Origin: SIG452 sp045638525
GTDB taxonomy: Bacteria; Bacillota; Clostridia; UMGS1840
Length of the DNA stretch: 64,000 nt
Direction of reading: 5' to 3'
Assembly: GCA_045638525.1 (NCBI GenBank)
Contig: JAZUBQ010000005.1
Span: 62,001 to 126,000 of the forward strand
Position 1 is the stretch's first letter, and each line of letters begins with the position of its first letter. Below, piece by piece: positions 16,350-25,601 of the stretch. A program made the position numbers and the translations under genes. The notes below the pieces were generated by a model. That model did not search any database, was not told the DNA's origin, and saw only the letters and a program-made list of their open reading frames with translations.

Positions 16350-17738
16350 TTACAGGAATAAATCACGCTCACCCTGTTCTAATTTTTGTAAATTTTCTAT
16401 TACCAAAGCTCTGACTTTATCATTTTCGATATTGGGAATATGTTTTTTTATCACTTCATCAGCAAGTAAACAAAAAGACTCATCGCCATAATCTAATGCA
16501 TATTCTTTCAGTGTCATTAAACCATTTGGCAAACATACATTTTTGATGTTTCCGGTTTTGGCAAGTTCCATAAAACGGTCCCCTGTTCGTCCTTTTCTGT
16601 AACATGCGGTACAAAAACTCGGAACCATACCTTCTTCCATAATCCAACGAATAATATCTTGTGCACTTCTGTCGTCTGAGGTAACAAACTGAGAGCCTTT
16701 ACTGTGATTGCCTTTGCTGTAACCACCTACATCAACAGAAGAACCGCCACTCATCTGAGATACACCCAAACGAATCAGTTCTTTTCGCATTTTGGAATTT
16801 TCGCGAGTAGAAATGATAATTCCTGTAAATGGTACTGCCAAACGAATGATAGAAACAATGCGCAGGAAAGTTTCATCATCAATCGGATGAAACTCAGATA
16901 AATCATTCCCCTCGGCAGGACACATTCTGGGAACAGAAATGGTATGGAATCCAACACCAAATTTTTCTTCCAAATGCTGATTATGAAGCATCAGTCCCAA
17001 AATTTCATACCGCCAGTCATTAGATAATCCAAACAAAACTCCGCCACCTACGTCGTCAATTCCTGCCTCCATTGCACGGTCAAATGCCGTCAAATGATAT
17101 TCGTAATTTTTCTTAGGACCTGCAATATGTACTTTTTCGTAAGTTTCTTTATGATAAGTTTCCTGAAACAATATATAAGTACCAATACCTACTTCTTTTA
17201 ACTTTTTATAATTTTCAACAGTAGTGGAAGCAATATTCACATTCACACGACGGATTTCACCACGTTCAGTTTTCATATCGTAAATGGTTTTCATACAGTC
17301 CAGTATATAATCAATGCTACAGTTCACCGGATCCTCCCCTGCTTCCAATGCAAGGCGTTTATGTCCCATTTCTTCTAAGATTTTAACTTCTGCACGAATT
17401 TCTTCCATACTGAGGCGAGTTCTTTTGAATTGATTTTTGCAATTAAATCCGCAATAGCTACAATGATTTACACAGTAGTCACTGACATATAAAGGAGCAA
17501 ACATCACAATTCTGTCACCATAAATATGTTGTTTTATTTTATCAGCAATTTGGAAAATACGTTCCTGATGTTCTTTTTTATCGCTTCCAAGAAGCATTGC
17601 CACTTCTAAGGGCGTAAGTCCCTCAAAAGATTCTGCTTTATCTAAAATTTTGTTAATTGTTTCATCACTTGCAGTTTTTGCTTGTTGCAACAATGTTAGT
17701 ACATATTGATGATCAATAAAATTACCATATTCTTTCAT
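16350..17738 (-). CDS. hydG: [FeFe]-hydrogenase maturation tyrosine lyase HydG
   Basis: HydG is a radical SAM enzyme that cleaves tyrosine to supply CO and cyanide ligands for the H-cluster. The start is ATG 17738 behind GGAGG, giving 462 residues. The radical SAM triad is C89, C93 and C96 (CVNHCSYC). The C-terminal auxiliary cluster motif C376, C379, C402 (CTAC then C after 22 residues) separates HydG from ThiH, which lacks it. It leads hydG-hydF-hydE and lies about 170 bases after the split transketolase, behind a terminator-like hairpin that ends six bases before the ribosome binding site. Confidence 0.97.
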   Translation of the reverse strand: MKEYGNFIDHQYVLTLLQQAKTASDETINKILDKAESFEGLTPLEVAMLLGSDKKEHQERIFQIADKIKQHIYGDRIVMFAPLYVSDYCVNHCSYCGFNCKNQFKRTRLSMEEIRAEVKILEEMGHKRLALEAGEDPVNCSIDYILDCMKTIYDMKTERGEIRRVNVNIASTTVENYKKLKEVGIGTYILFQETYHKETYEKVHIAGPKKNYEYHLTAFDRAMEAGIDDVGGGVLFGLSNDWRYEILGLMLHNQHLEEKFGVGFHTISVPRMCPAEGNDLSEFHPIDDETFLRIVSIIRLAVPFTGIIISTRENSKMRKELIRLGVSQMSGGSSVDVGGYSKGNHSKGSQFVTSDDRSAQDIIRWIMEEGMVPSFCTACYRKGRTGDRFMELAKTGNIKNVCLPNGLMTLKEYALDYGDESFCLLADEVIKKHIPNIENDKVRALVIENLQKLEQGERDLFL

Positions 17739-17755
17739 ACGTTTCCTCCGAATAC

Positions 17756-17792
17756 AAAAAAGCATCTGTTCCGAAATGGACAGATGCTTTTT
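17756..17792 (-). terminator. Terminator-like hairpin immediately upstream of hydG
   Basis: On the minus strand AAAAAGCATCTGT pairs with ACAGATGCTTTTT around a 10-base loop and is followed by a run of T. The T run ends six bases before the GGAGG of hydG. It could end transcription from the transketolase genes, but then hydG has no room for a promoter after it. It may therefore be an attenuator, or a partial terminator that sets the transketolase/hydG ratio. Confidence 0.8.
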
Positions 17793-17910
17793 ACCGTTTT
17801 GCATACACTTCCAAATCAGAATTATCTTTGTGATCTTCTTTGTCAGTTGATTGGAATTGGGTAAGATAAAAGGACTTTCGTGCTGATATCAAACGGTTAT
17901 CTTATTTATT

Positions 17911-18840
17911 TTATTTCACTAATTTTTTGATTTTTGCTATGATGTTTTCTGCATTCAAACCGTACTCTTTCTGTAAGTCAGGACGATTTCCGGACTGTCC
18001 GAAACGGTCTTCTACAGCAACTCTGTCGCTGATTTTCCCACCAAATTCTGCCACCACTTCAGCAACAGCAGAGTACAGTCCGCCAAACACATTGTGATCT
18101 TCTGCAGTCATAATATGTTTTGAGGTTTCTAATGCAAGTTTTACAGCTTCTTTGTCAATGGGTTTAATTGTGTGCATATTAATCACGCCGACAGAAATCC
18201 CTTCTTTTGCCAATTCATCCGCAGCAACCATTGCTTCATAAACCATATCTCCCATAGCAATAACAGTTACATCAGTTCCTTGTTTTAACACATTCGCTTT
18301 GCCAAAGGTAAAAGAATAATCTTCATTTGTATTAAACACCGGCACATCATATCTTCCAAATCTTAAATACACAGGACCGGGTTCATTAATTGCAGCCTCT
18401 ACGGCATATTTGGCTTCGATCGCATCTGAAGCAACAATCACTTTCATATTGGGAATACTGCGCATCAAAGAAACATCTTCGATTGCCTGATGCGAACCAC
18501 CGTCTTCCCCGATTAAAATACCACCGTGAGTCCCAACAACTTTAACATCTAAATTATTATAGCAAATTGCATTTCTTACCTGTTCAAATGCTCTGCCTGC
18601 AGCAAACATTGCAAAGGTGCTGGCAAATACGGTTGCACCGCAAGATGCCAGACCGGCTGCGGTACCCATCATATCACCTTCTGCAATCCCCATATCAAAG
18701 AAACGTTCAGGATATTTTTTTGAAAAATCAATCGTTTTGGTAGCTTCTGCCAAATCAGCATCCAATACATAGTAATTATATTTTTCAGCAAGTTCAACCA
18801 GAGCTTTTCCGTATCCTGCTCTTGTGGACAATTTTTCCAT
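17911..18840 (-). CDS. Transketolase, C-terminal subunit
   Basis: This 309-residue protein forms the pyrimidine-binding and C-terminal domains of a two-part transketolase, which moves two-carbon ketol units in the pentose phosphate pathway. The region FFDMGIAEGDMMGTAAGLA contains the catalytic glutamate that contacts thiamine diphosphate. The THGGILIGEDGGSHQ loop is also conserved. Its start codon overlaps the stop of the N-terminal subunit by one base (TAATG), so the two are made together. Split transketolases are common in Clostridia. Confidence 0.93.
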   Translation of the reverse strand: MEKLSTRAGYGKALVELAEKYNYYVLDADLAEATKTIDFSKKYPERFFDMGIAEGDMMGTAAGLASCGATVFASTFAMFAAGRAFEQVRNAICYNNLDVKVVGTHGGILIGEDGGSHQAIEDVSLMRSIPNMKVIVASDAIEAKYAVEAAINEPGPVYLRFGRYDVPVFNTNEDYSFTFGKANVLKQGTDVTVIAMGDMVYEAMVAADELAKEGISVGVINMHTIKPIDKEAVKLALETSKHIMTAEDHNVFGGLYSAVAEVVAEFGGKISDRVAVEDRFGQSGNRPDLQKEYGLNAENIIAKIKKLVK

Positions 18841-19664
18841 TATAAGCTACCTCCCGTTAATTCCATAATTGCCTGTTCCGCCTGTTCGCGATTCGGAGCA
18901 GTTCCGTGCCATTTCGCGAGGTTTTCCATAAAGGAAACGCCTTTACCTTTTACGGTTTTAGCAATAATCGCTGTAGGTTTACCTTTTACGGTTTTAGCTT
19001 CTGCTAACGCATTTTCGATTTCTTCAAAATTATGACCGTCGATATTAATAACGTGAAAACCAAAAGCTTTGAATTTTTCATCGATGGGATACGGAGACAT
19101 TACATTTCCGATTTCGCCGTCGATTTGTAAATTGTTATTGTCAACAATCGCAACCAGATTATCCAGTTTATAATGAGCTGCAGACATTGCTGCTTCCCAA
19201 ATCTGGCCTTCCTGGATTTCGCCATCGCCAATCACAGTATAAACTCGATAGGATTTATTATTTGACTTTGCATACAAAGCCATTCCGTTTGCAATGGATA
19301 ATCCCTGTCCCAGAGAACCGGAAGACATATCAACACCCGGAATTTTTTTCATATCGGGATGTCCCTGCAAAATGTTACCAAGCTTTCTCAAATTGACAAT
19401 TTCCTCCTGCGGGAAAAAGCCTTTTTCTGCTAATGTTGCGTATAACGCCGGCGCAGTGTGTCCTTTCGAAAGCACAAAACGATCTCTGTCTTCCATTTTG
19501 GGATTTTCGGGATTTACATTCATTTCTTCAAAATATAAAACCGTCATAATATCCGCAATGGATAAGGAACCTCCCGGATGACCGGATGCCGCGTGGTAAG
19601 TTCCACGAATGATGTTTGCGCGGATATTTGCCGCATACTGTTTCAACTGTTCTTTTTCTAACAT
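18840..19664 (-). CDS. Transketolase, N-terminal subunit
   Basis: A 274-residue thiamine-diphosphate-binding half of a split transketolase. The start ATG 19664 (MLEKEQLKQYA) is chosen because earlier frame codons overlap the upstream gene; its ribosome binding site (AAAGG, 14 bases away) is weak. Visible motifs are AASGHPGGSLS, FVLSKGHTAPALYA, and the ThDP/Mg motif GDGEIQEG followed by NN at DNNNLQ. It is followed with a one-base overlap by the C-terminal subunit, and then by the hydGFE genes. Confidence 0.93.
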   Translation of the reverse strand: MLEKEQLKQYAANIRANIIRGTYHAASGHPGGSLSIADIMTVLYFEEMNVNPENPKMEDRDRFVLSKGHTAPALYATLAEKGFFPQEEIVNLRKLGNILQGHPDMKKIPGVDMSSGSLGQGLSIANGMALYAKSNNKSYRVYTVIGDGEIQEGQIWEAAMSAAHYKLDNLVAIVDNNNLQIDGEIGNVMSPYPIDEKFKAFGFHVINIDGHNFEEIENALAEAKTVKGKPTAIIAKTVKGKGVSFMENLAKWHGTAPNREQAEQAIMELTGGSL

Positions 19665-19725
19665 TTGAGCAAACCGTACCTTTCTTTTTGTGTAATATAG
19701 CGATAATATAAATAACCTAAAAAAA

Positions 19726-21645
19726 TTATTGGTTAAGTAAAACTGTTCTGGTTGCACCATCCCACGATACATTTAAATCAAACTTTTCTGCTAAAAATCG
19801 TATGGGAACCATAGTGCGTCCTTCAATAATCATAGGAGCGACGTCAATCGTTTCACTCACATCATTTATCATTACATGGGGATAATCAATTCCCATCAAA
19901 ATCGAAATGCCGTCTTTTGAAACCAAAACTTCGCGCCTGTCTCCGTACCATTCAACTGTTGCACCAAGATTTTCTGTAATAATACGTACAGGTACTAAAG
20001 TTCTTGAGTCGATAATCACGGGTGGAACATCGGAATTCAGTTTTTCACCATTTAAATACAAGTTAATTGCGTGAACAATCTCCACTTGGCATTTTTTTTC
20101 AATTATTCCATCAACAACAATCGTTAACTCATGCATTCCTTCTGACTCATTGGAAAAATCAAGAGTGGCTAAATAATGAGGAGCCGATAATCCGGTAATG
20201 TAATATCCGTCCATATACACGTCAACCTGAGGTGTTGTGTTTTTATACACATGAGGATACACCCCAAACACAAAAGAATCATCAGTTACCTTAACATAGT
20301 CATCAATTTTTCGGTAAGTAACTTGAGAAGATTCATCAGAACCATGAATAAAATACGGGTGCGAAATTTCCATCAGATATTCATTTGCCAACACACTGTT
20401 ATCGGATAAGGCATAGTCATTCACTTCGCCATACATTGTTTTATCAAAATACATAATGGCTTTGATTTGCGGGTAAACTTTCGGCAAGTATTCATACATT
20501 TGATGCAAATGATCAATCGCCCACTCTGTTTCGTCTTTATGTAAAGAGTTAATATAGTGCGCTACACCGGATTCGGAAAGCATAATGGGCTTTCTGTCAC
20601 CATAAGCTAAAACAATCTCTTCTAAAGCCAATACAGCGTCAGCGCTATCGCCGGCAAAGAAAACATTATCATTGAAGCTTTCTTCAGGAGTCCAGTCATT
20701 TCGTCCAAGGAAATAACGGGCAAAATAAGAAGAAACACCAACCCAGTCAACATACTCGTCCCCCGGATAGAAATCGTGCATATTCACGTTCCAGGTAGAT
20801 GCCTGATTCACGCTCCAAACAACTGCTGCATTAGGAAGTTCACGATGAATCTTATCAGATACAAAACGAAAACTTTCAATAAATTCCTGCGGTTGACAAG
20901 GAATTGTCCAAATGTTCATTTCAGCTGCAAAACGGATAAACACCGGAACATCCGGGTACTGTTTAAACTGACTGATTAAAGTGTTTAAGTAATCACCGGT
21001 TGATGGAATACGTAGAATATCGTTTCCTTCGTTCTTTAAATTCAAAGCAAACACTACACGGATATTTTTTTGTTGTGCTTGTTTCATAATGAAATGGAAC
21101 CAGTCAAAATTGGTGCTTCCATATTCGTGATACAACAATATTGCCGATTCGTCGTCCAACACGTTACGAATACCACCATCGGACGCTGCACCAAAGAGTA
21201 CTCCCATGCGAGGTTCGTTGATAGCGTTATAGAACAGTTGTTCTTGTGCTACCTGTTCGTAAATTTCCAACCGAGGACGATAATGCAGAACTTTAGCTTT
21301 TGCAATTTTTACTGCATCATCCCAATTAAGTGCCTGCGCATAATATACATATCTTTCAAAAAAAGTGGCCGCCATCGGATAGTTCTCTAATTTTTCATAT
21401 GCCTTGGCAACCATTTCGGTACGAGAACCAAGAATCTGAAGCACAGTCTGATTTTCAGGTTCATTTTGCATCAGATTAATTTCTTGACCTGCATACTCTA
21501 TGACATCATAATAATTGTTACTGTTGACAGCCTCCTGATACTGTTTATCCATTGCCCAAAAAGCATGTGGGATTTCATAAGCAAATACCGGCAATGAACC
21601 ACAAAGAAATATAAAAATAAAGAAAAATACAAGGAATTTTTTCAT
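19726..21645 (-). CDS. Secreted GH26-type glycoside hydrolase with copper amine oxidase N-like domain
   Basis: A 639-residue exported protein. ATG 21645 is preferred because it begins directly with a signal peptide (MKKFLVFFF to PVFA). Residues about 40-115 look helical and repeat-like. The central (beta/alpha)8 domain resembles GH26 mannanases: VFIRFAAEMN carries the likely acid/base glutamate and IMLSESG the nucleophile glutamate. After a small beta domain, residues about 535-639 form a double copper-amine-oxidase-N-like module (SRTLVPVR, GRTMVPIR), often found in Clostridial surface proteins. It may cleave mannan or a related plant polysaccharide; the substrate is inferred from family resemblance only. 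Confidence 0.85.
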   Translation of the reverse strand: MKKFLVFFFIFIFLCGSLPVFAYEIPHAFWAMDKQYQEAVNSNNYYDVIEYAGQEINLMQNEPENQTVLQILGSRTEMVAKAYEKLENYPMAATFFERYVYYAQALNWDDAVKIAKAKVLHYRPRLEIYEQVAQEQLFYNAINEPRMGVLFGAASDGGIRNVLDDESAILLYHEYGSTNFDWFHFIMKQAQQKNIRVVFALNLKNEGNDILRIPSTGDYLNTLISQFKQYPDVPVFIRFAAEMNIWTIPCQPQEFIESFRFVSDKIHRELPNAAVVWSVNQASTWNVNMHDFYPGDEYVDWVGVSSYFARYFLGRNDWTPEESFNDNVFFAGDSADAVLALEEIVLAYGDRKPIMLSESGVAHYINSLHKDETEWAIDHLHQMYEYLPKVYPQIKAIMYFDKTMYGEVNDYALSDNSVLANEYLMEISHPYFIHGSDESSQVTYRKIDDYVKVTDDSFVFGVYPHVYKNTTPQVDVYMDGYYITGLSAPHYLATLDFSNESEGMHELTIVVDGIIEKKCQVEIVHAINLYLNGEKLNSDVPPVIIDSRTLVPVRIITENLGATVEWYGDRREVLVSKDGISILMGIDYPHVMINDVSETIDVAPMIIEGRTMVPIRFLAEKFDLNVSWDGATRTVLLNQ

Positions 21646-21680
21646 CAAACACAAACCTTTCATTCTAAACATATAGATAT

Positions 21681-21709
21681 ATTATACCAATATTGTTACA
21701 AAAAGTCAA
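21681..21709 (-). promoter_or_regulatory. Sigma-A promoter of the GH26-type gene
   Basis: Minus strand TTGACT (21709-21704) and TATAAT (21686-21681) with a 17-base spacer, about 35 bases before ATG 21645. Confidence 0.78.
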
Positions 21710-21765
21710 CAAATTTATCGCAACATGTGTAATAAATATTTAATATATTAAAAGTATCAAAAAAG

Positions 21766-21794
21766 TTGCAAATCATAAACAACTATTGTATAAT
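21766..21794 (+). promoter_or_regulatory. Sigma-A promoter of hprK
   Basis: TTGCAA (21766-21771) and TATAAT (21789-21794) with a 17-base spacer, 40 bases before ATG 21835. It is divergent from the GH26 promoter. Confidence 0.8.
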
Positions 21795-21834
21795 AAGATG
21801 AAATAACATAAAAATAAGTCGGAGGGACTCAACA

Positions 21835-22773
21835 ATGGTTTCTTTTTCTGTTACACTAAACCAAATTATTAACGAATGTAACTTAGAAATTGTATACGCT
21901 GATAAAGATTTAGACAAAGTATTGATTACCACCACCGATGTCAGTCGACCGGGACTTCAGTTTGTTGACTTTTTTGATTATTTTGATCATAACAGAATTC
22001 AAATTTTCGGAAAAGTTGAACTCACATTTTTAGAGCAAAAAACTTCAGAACAACGACTACATTGTATTCGTGAGTTATGCAGTCGTGAAATTCCTGCTAT
22101 TATCATTTCAAGAGATCAGGATGCTTTTCCTGAACTGATATCTGCTGCAAAAGAATTTCATATTCCTGTGTTACGAACCAAACAGACAACCTCCAAATTC
22201 ATGGCAAGACTGATTGCTTTTCTGAATCTGGAATTGGCAGAACGAGTTACTCTGCACGGTGTCTTATGCGAAGTATACGGAGAAGGTGTTCTGATTATGG
22301 GTGAAAGTGGCGTAGGTAAAAGCGAAACAGCCATAGAGCTCGTAAAAAGAGGACATCGTCTGGTTGCAGATGATGCTGTAGAAGTAAAAAAAGTTTCTGA
22401 TAAATCATTGGTAGGAACTGCCCCGGAAAACATCCGTCACTACATAGAAATCCGCGGTATCGGTATTATCGATGTAAGACGAATTTTTGGTATGGGTGCT
22501 ATTAAAGAAACTGAAAAAATAGACCTCATTATCAAGCTGGAAGCCTGGGATCCTAAAAAACAGTACGACAGACTGGGGCTTGTAACAGAATATTCTGAAC
22601 TTTTAGGAAACGACATCCCTACGTTAAATATTCCTGTCAAACCGGGCCGAAACCTTGCGGTGGTTGTTGAGGTTGCTGCGATGAACAATCGTCAGAAAAA
22701 GCTTGGATATAATGCGGCAGAAGAACTTAACAAACGATTAATGGAACAAATGTCAAAAGATTTACAAATTTAA
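21835..22773 (+). CDS. hprK: HPr kinase/phosphorylase
   Basis: A 312-residue bifunctional enzyme that phosphorylates and dephosphorylates Ser46 of HPr, the signal for carbon catabolite control in Firmicutes. The N-terminal domain covers about residues 1-130. The kinase domain has the P-loop GESGVGKSE (about 156-164) and the family signature EIRGIGIIDVR. The length is normal. A GGAGG ribosome binding site precedes the start. It is the first gene of the plus-strand run hprK-pgsA-tmcAL-dGTPase. Neither HPr nor CcpA is in the window. Confidence 0.97.
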   Translation: MVSFSVTLNQIINECNLEIVYADKDLDKVLITTTDVSRPGLQFVDFFDYFDHNRIQIFGKVELTFLEQKTSEQRLHCIRELCSREIPAIIISRDQDAFPELISAAKEFHIPVLRTKQTTSKFMARLIAFLNLELAERVTLHGVLCEVYGEGVLIMGESGVGKSETAIELVKRGHRLVADDAVEVKKVSDKSLVGTAPENIRHYIEIRGIGIIDVRRIFGMGAIKETEKIDLIIKLEAWDPKKQYDRLGLVTEYSELLGNDIPTLNIPVKPGRNLAVVVEVAAMNNRQKKLGYNAAEELNKRLMEQMSKDLQI

Positions 22774-22834
22774 TGATATAATATTCTATACTACAGAAAG
22801 GAAAACAGGTAAATCTTGCCTGTAACTTAAAACA

Positions 22835-23377
22835 ATGACAACAGCAAATATGATTACTATTGCCAGAATCCTTCTGGTTCCCGTTTATGTATACTTTGCG
22901 CTGGCATTTCCCGGAATGAACCGTGAGCTGATTGCTGCACTGATTTTTTTACTGATTTCCGTAACCGATTTTTTAGATGGCTATATTGCCAGAAAATATA
23001 ATCAAATTACCGATTTTGGTAAATTTTTAGACCCTTTGGCTGATAAAATCCTTGTAATTTCCGCATTCATCATTTTTGTAGCTCAGGGAAAATTAAGTCC
23101 TGTTATCACCATTGTTGTAATCACCCGTGAATTTCTTGTAACCTCGATCCGATTGGTTGCTGCAGGAAAAGGTACTGTAATTGCAGCTTCCATGAGCGGA
23201 AAATTAAAAACTGTTTCGCAAATCGCTGCTGTTATCACAATCTTATTGGAAGACTATCTTTGTCAGATATTCTGTCTGCCGTACGGACAAATTTTCAGCT
23301 GGATTATGTTAATATTCACGGTATACTCCGGATTAGAATATATGATTTTAAACCGTAAATTGATTTCCTTTCAATAA
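22835..23377 (+). CDS. pgsA: CDP-diacylglycerol-glycerol-3-phosphate 3-phosphatidyltransferase
   Basis: A 180-residue integral membrane enzyme of phosphatidylglycerol synthesis. The CDP-alcohol phosphotransferase motif (D-G-x2-A-R-x8-G-x3-D-x3-D) is complete within DGYIARKYN and FGKFLDPLADK, and four or five hydrophobic segments are seen. The start ATG 22835 has no good adjacent ribosome binding site. GAAAGGA lies about 30 bases upstream, separated from the ATG by a small hairpin (CAGGTAA/TTGCCTG). An in-frame TAA just upstream excludes a longer protein. A second paralogue is at 26592-27143. Confidence 0.93.
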   Translation: MTTANMITIARILLVPVYVYFALAFPGMNRELIAALIFLLISVTDFLDGYIARKYNQITDFGKFLDPLADKILVISAFIIFVAQGKLSPVITIVVITREFLVTSIRLVAAGKGTVIAASMSGKLKTVSQIAAVITILLEDYLCQIFCLPYGQIFSWIMLIFTVYSGLEYMILNRKLISFQ

Positions 23378-23391
23378 GGGAGGAACTGTAA

Positions 23392-24504
23392 GTGAAAACC
23401 GTCGGAATCATTTCGGAATTTAATCCTTTTCACAACGGGCATAAATATTTAATTGATACCGTAAAAAAAGAACTCCGGGCGGAATGTGTTGTGGCTGTGA
23501 TGAGCGGCAACTATACGCAACGGGGAGAAATTGCTATTTTTGATATGTATCAAAGAGCTGAAATTGCTTGCAACAACGGTGTTGATGTTGTTTTTGAGCT
23601 TCCGCCCCAATTTGTTTTAAATTCCGCTCAATATTATGCGCTCTACGGTGTATCGTTGTTTCATAATCTGGGTGGGATTGATTACCTTTGTTTTGGCTCG
23701 GAATGCGGAGATATTTCTGCATTGCAATCTGTAATTCCTCAAAACATTACTTCTGCCAAAGAACAAATGAAAAGCGGCATCACATATGCAAAAGCCATTT
23801 CGGATTCAGACATTTTGAGAAAACCCAATAACATTTTAGGGGTAGAATATTTAAGAGCCCTCTCCAATCTTGGCTCAACCATTCAGCCTTACACCGTAAA
23901 ACGAAAATCAGTAGAACACGATTCCGACGTAACTTCCGGCAAATTCGCGAGTGCATCTTACTTGCGTAAATTACTAAAAAACGGCAATGATGTTTCTGAG
24001 TATGTACCCGCAATTCCGGATAGTGTTCCGGTTAACGAAGAAGTTTTAATCAATTTTTTCCGATATCGGTTGCTGACTGCTACCGAAGAAGATGTATCCA
24101 AAATCAACAATATGTCAGAAGGTCTGGAAAACCGGCTGATAAAACATCGGGATAAAACATCAGTTGAAGAAATGGTAAATTCCATCAAATGTAAGCGATA
24201 TCCTGAAACCAGAATTCGCAGAGCTTTGTATTCGGTTTTGTTGAACCTGCATCAGTCAGATGAACTCCCCTGCTACACCAGAGTTCTTGCACTGACAAAA
24301 ACAGGACAGCAATATATAAAAAGTATAAAAGACTCTGCTTCGGTAACGATATACAGCAGGATATCAAAAAAAGAGATTTTCCAAAATCCTCAGTTAAAAA
24401 AAGAATTATATTGCAATGAAATATATTCTTTGGCACAAGAACTGTCAAACTATGGAGGCGACTATGGAAATTATGAACATCAGAAAAATGACCGAAGAAA
24501 ATGA
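23392..24504 (+). CDS. tmcAL: tRNA(Met) cytidine acetate ligase
   Basis: TmcAL (formerly YlbM) makes N4-acetylcytidine at the wobble position of elongator tRNA-Met from acetate and ATP. The 370-residue protein starts at GTG 23392 behind GGGAGG. The nucleotidyltransferase motif EFNPFHNGHKYLI is at residues 8-20, followed by VMSGNYTQRGEIA. It is slightly shorter than the usual 390-400 residues but looks intact. The C-terminal 41 bases overlap the next gene, whose ribosome binding site lies inside it. Confidence 0.93.
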   Translation: MKTVGIISEFNPFHNGHKYLIDTVKKELRAECVVAVMSGNYTQRGEIAIFDMYQRAEIACNNGVDVVFELPPQFVLNSAQYYALYGVSLFHNLGGIDYLCFGSECGDISALQSVIPQNITSAKEQMKSGITYAKAISDSDILRKPNNILGVEYLRALSNLGSTIQPYTVKRKSVEHDSDVTSGKFASASYLRKLLKNGNDVSEYVPAIPDSVPVNEEVLINFFRYRLLTATEEDVSKINNMSEGLENRLIKHRDKTSVEEMVNSIKCKRYPETRIRRALYSVLLNLHQSDELPCYTRVLALTKTGQQYIKSIKDSASVTIYSRISKKEIFQNPQLKKELYCNEIYSLAQELSNYGGDYGNYEHQKNDRRK

Positions 24505-25429
24505 AAAACGGATACTGAGTCCTTTTGCGTGCTTAAGTATGGATTCACGAGGACGGTTTGAACCAATGGAAGATGACAAACTGAGAACCTGTTTTCAAAG
24601 AGACCGTGACCGTATTATTCACAGCAAAGAATTTCGCCGTCTGAAGCATAAAACCCAAGTGTTTTCGAGTTTTGAGTATAACGACCATATCAGAACCCGT
24701 CTTACCCATACACTGGAAGTGAGCCAAGTTGCGAGAACAATCGCAAAAGCCTTGCGATTGAATGAAGACTTAACCGAAGCAATTGCATTGGGACACGATA
24801 TCGGACACTGTGCATTTTCTCATGCAGGTGAAAATGTGTTGAATGAAATCTTTAACGGTTTTTCTCATAACAAACACAGTGCACATTTGGCAAAAAAAAT
24901 GAATCTATCACAAGAAGTAGTTGACGGTATCTTAAAACACAGCAACATAGAAACCGGTGAAGAATCCTACACATTAGAAGGCAGAATTGTAAAATATGCT
25001 GACAAATTTGCTTATTTGAATTCAGATTTAGATGATGGAATTCGTTTGGGTTTAATTTCTGAAAAAGATATTCCCGCCGATGTTCGAAAAGTTTTAGGCA
25101 ACACTTCCAATGACAGATTAGATACTATGATTCGTGATATGATTGTCACCAGTCAAGGAAAAAATGAAATTAAGATGTCGGAAGAAATTGATGCTCATTT
25201 TAAAAAATTGCGTAACTTTATGTTTGAACGCTTGTATTTCAATGAAAAAGTTACAAAAAAAGATGAAACGGTAAAAAAATTTTTTTATCACATATACGAA
25301 GCACAAAAAGAAGAGAAAAAGTCAGACGAAGAAATTTTAGAGTTTATGGCAGGCATGACCGACTCTTACGCAATCAAATACTTTCTGAATTCATATAACA
25401 TTAACGTACAATTTTTAGAGGTGTTATAA
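24464..25429 (+). CDS. dGTPase-like HD-domain phosphohydrolase
   Basis: A 321-residue cytoplasmic protein of the deoxyguanosinetriphosphate triphosphohydrolase-like family. ATG 24464 is preferred because GGAGG lies 5 bases before it at 24454-24458. The HD metal site is seen in RTRLTHTLEVSQVAR, ALGHDIGHCAFSHAG and the later KYADKFAYLNSDLDD. Family members hydrolyse dNTPs or act in nucleotide signalling; the substrate of the short Firmicute type is not certain. It overlaps tmcAL by 41 bases, so the two are coexpressed. About 170 bases with a new promoter separate it from pfkA. Confidence 0.9.
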   Translation: MEIMNIRKMTEENEKRILSPFACLSMDSRGRFEPMEDDKLRTCFQRDRDRIIHSKEFRRLKHKTQVFSSFEYNDHIRTRLTHTLEVSQVARTIAKALRLNEDLTEAIALGHDIGHCAFSHAGENVLNEIFNGFSHNKHSAHLAKKMNLSQEVVDGILKHSNIETGEESYTLEGRIVKYADKFAYLNSDLDDGIRLGLISEKDIPADVRKVLGNTSNDRLDTMIRDMIVTSQGKNEIKMSEEIDAHFKKLRNFMFERLYFNEKVTKKDETVKKFFYHIYEAQKEEKKSDEEILEFMAGMTDSYAIKYFLNSYNINVQFLEVL

Positions 25430-25492
25430 CAAATAAGAGTATTTTTTGCATAAAAAAAAACAAAAAATTTCTCAAAAAATGTAAAAAAAGTG

Positions 25493-25521
25493 TTGATTTT
25501 TTTGAAAAGAATGTATATAAT
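25493..25521 (+). promoter_or_regulatory. Sigma-A promoter of pfkA
   Basis: TTGATT (25493-25498) and TATAAT (25516-25521) with a 17-base spacer. The roughly 75-base leader to ATG 25602 holds no riboswitch or cre-like element that I recognise. Confidence 0.8.
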
Positions 25522-25601
25522 AGTAAAGTGGCGTTTTTTGATGCCTACATCTAAAATTAGACATCATAGATAACATAATCCCATAAGAGAGGAAGATAAA
25601 A

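Noticed and set aside
16350..17738. ThiH (thiamine thiazole tyrosine lyase)
   Set aside because: The C-terminal CTAC...C auxiliary cluster motif and the hydF-hydE context identify HydG; ThiH lacks that motif.
18840..19664. Part of DXP synthase
   Set aside because: The split layout and motifs (SGHPGGSLS, GDGEIQEG) match N-terminal transketolase halves; no isoprenoid genes are near.
25521..25601. Riboswitch or catabolite operator in the pfkA leader
   Set aside because: I looked for a conserved riboswitch fold or cre-like palindrome and saw none.
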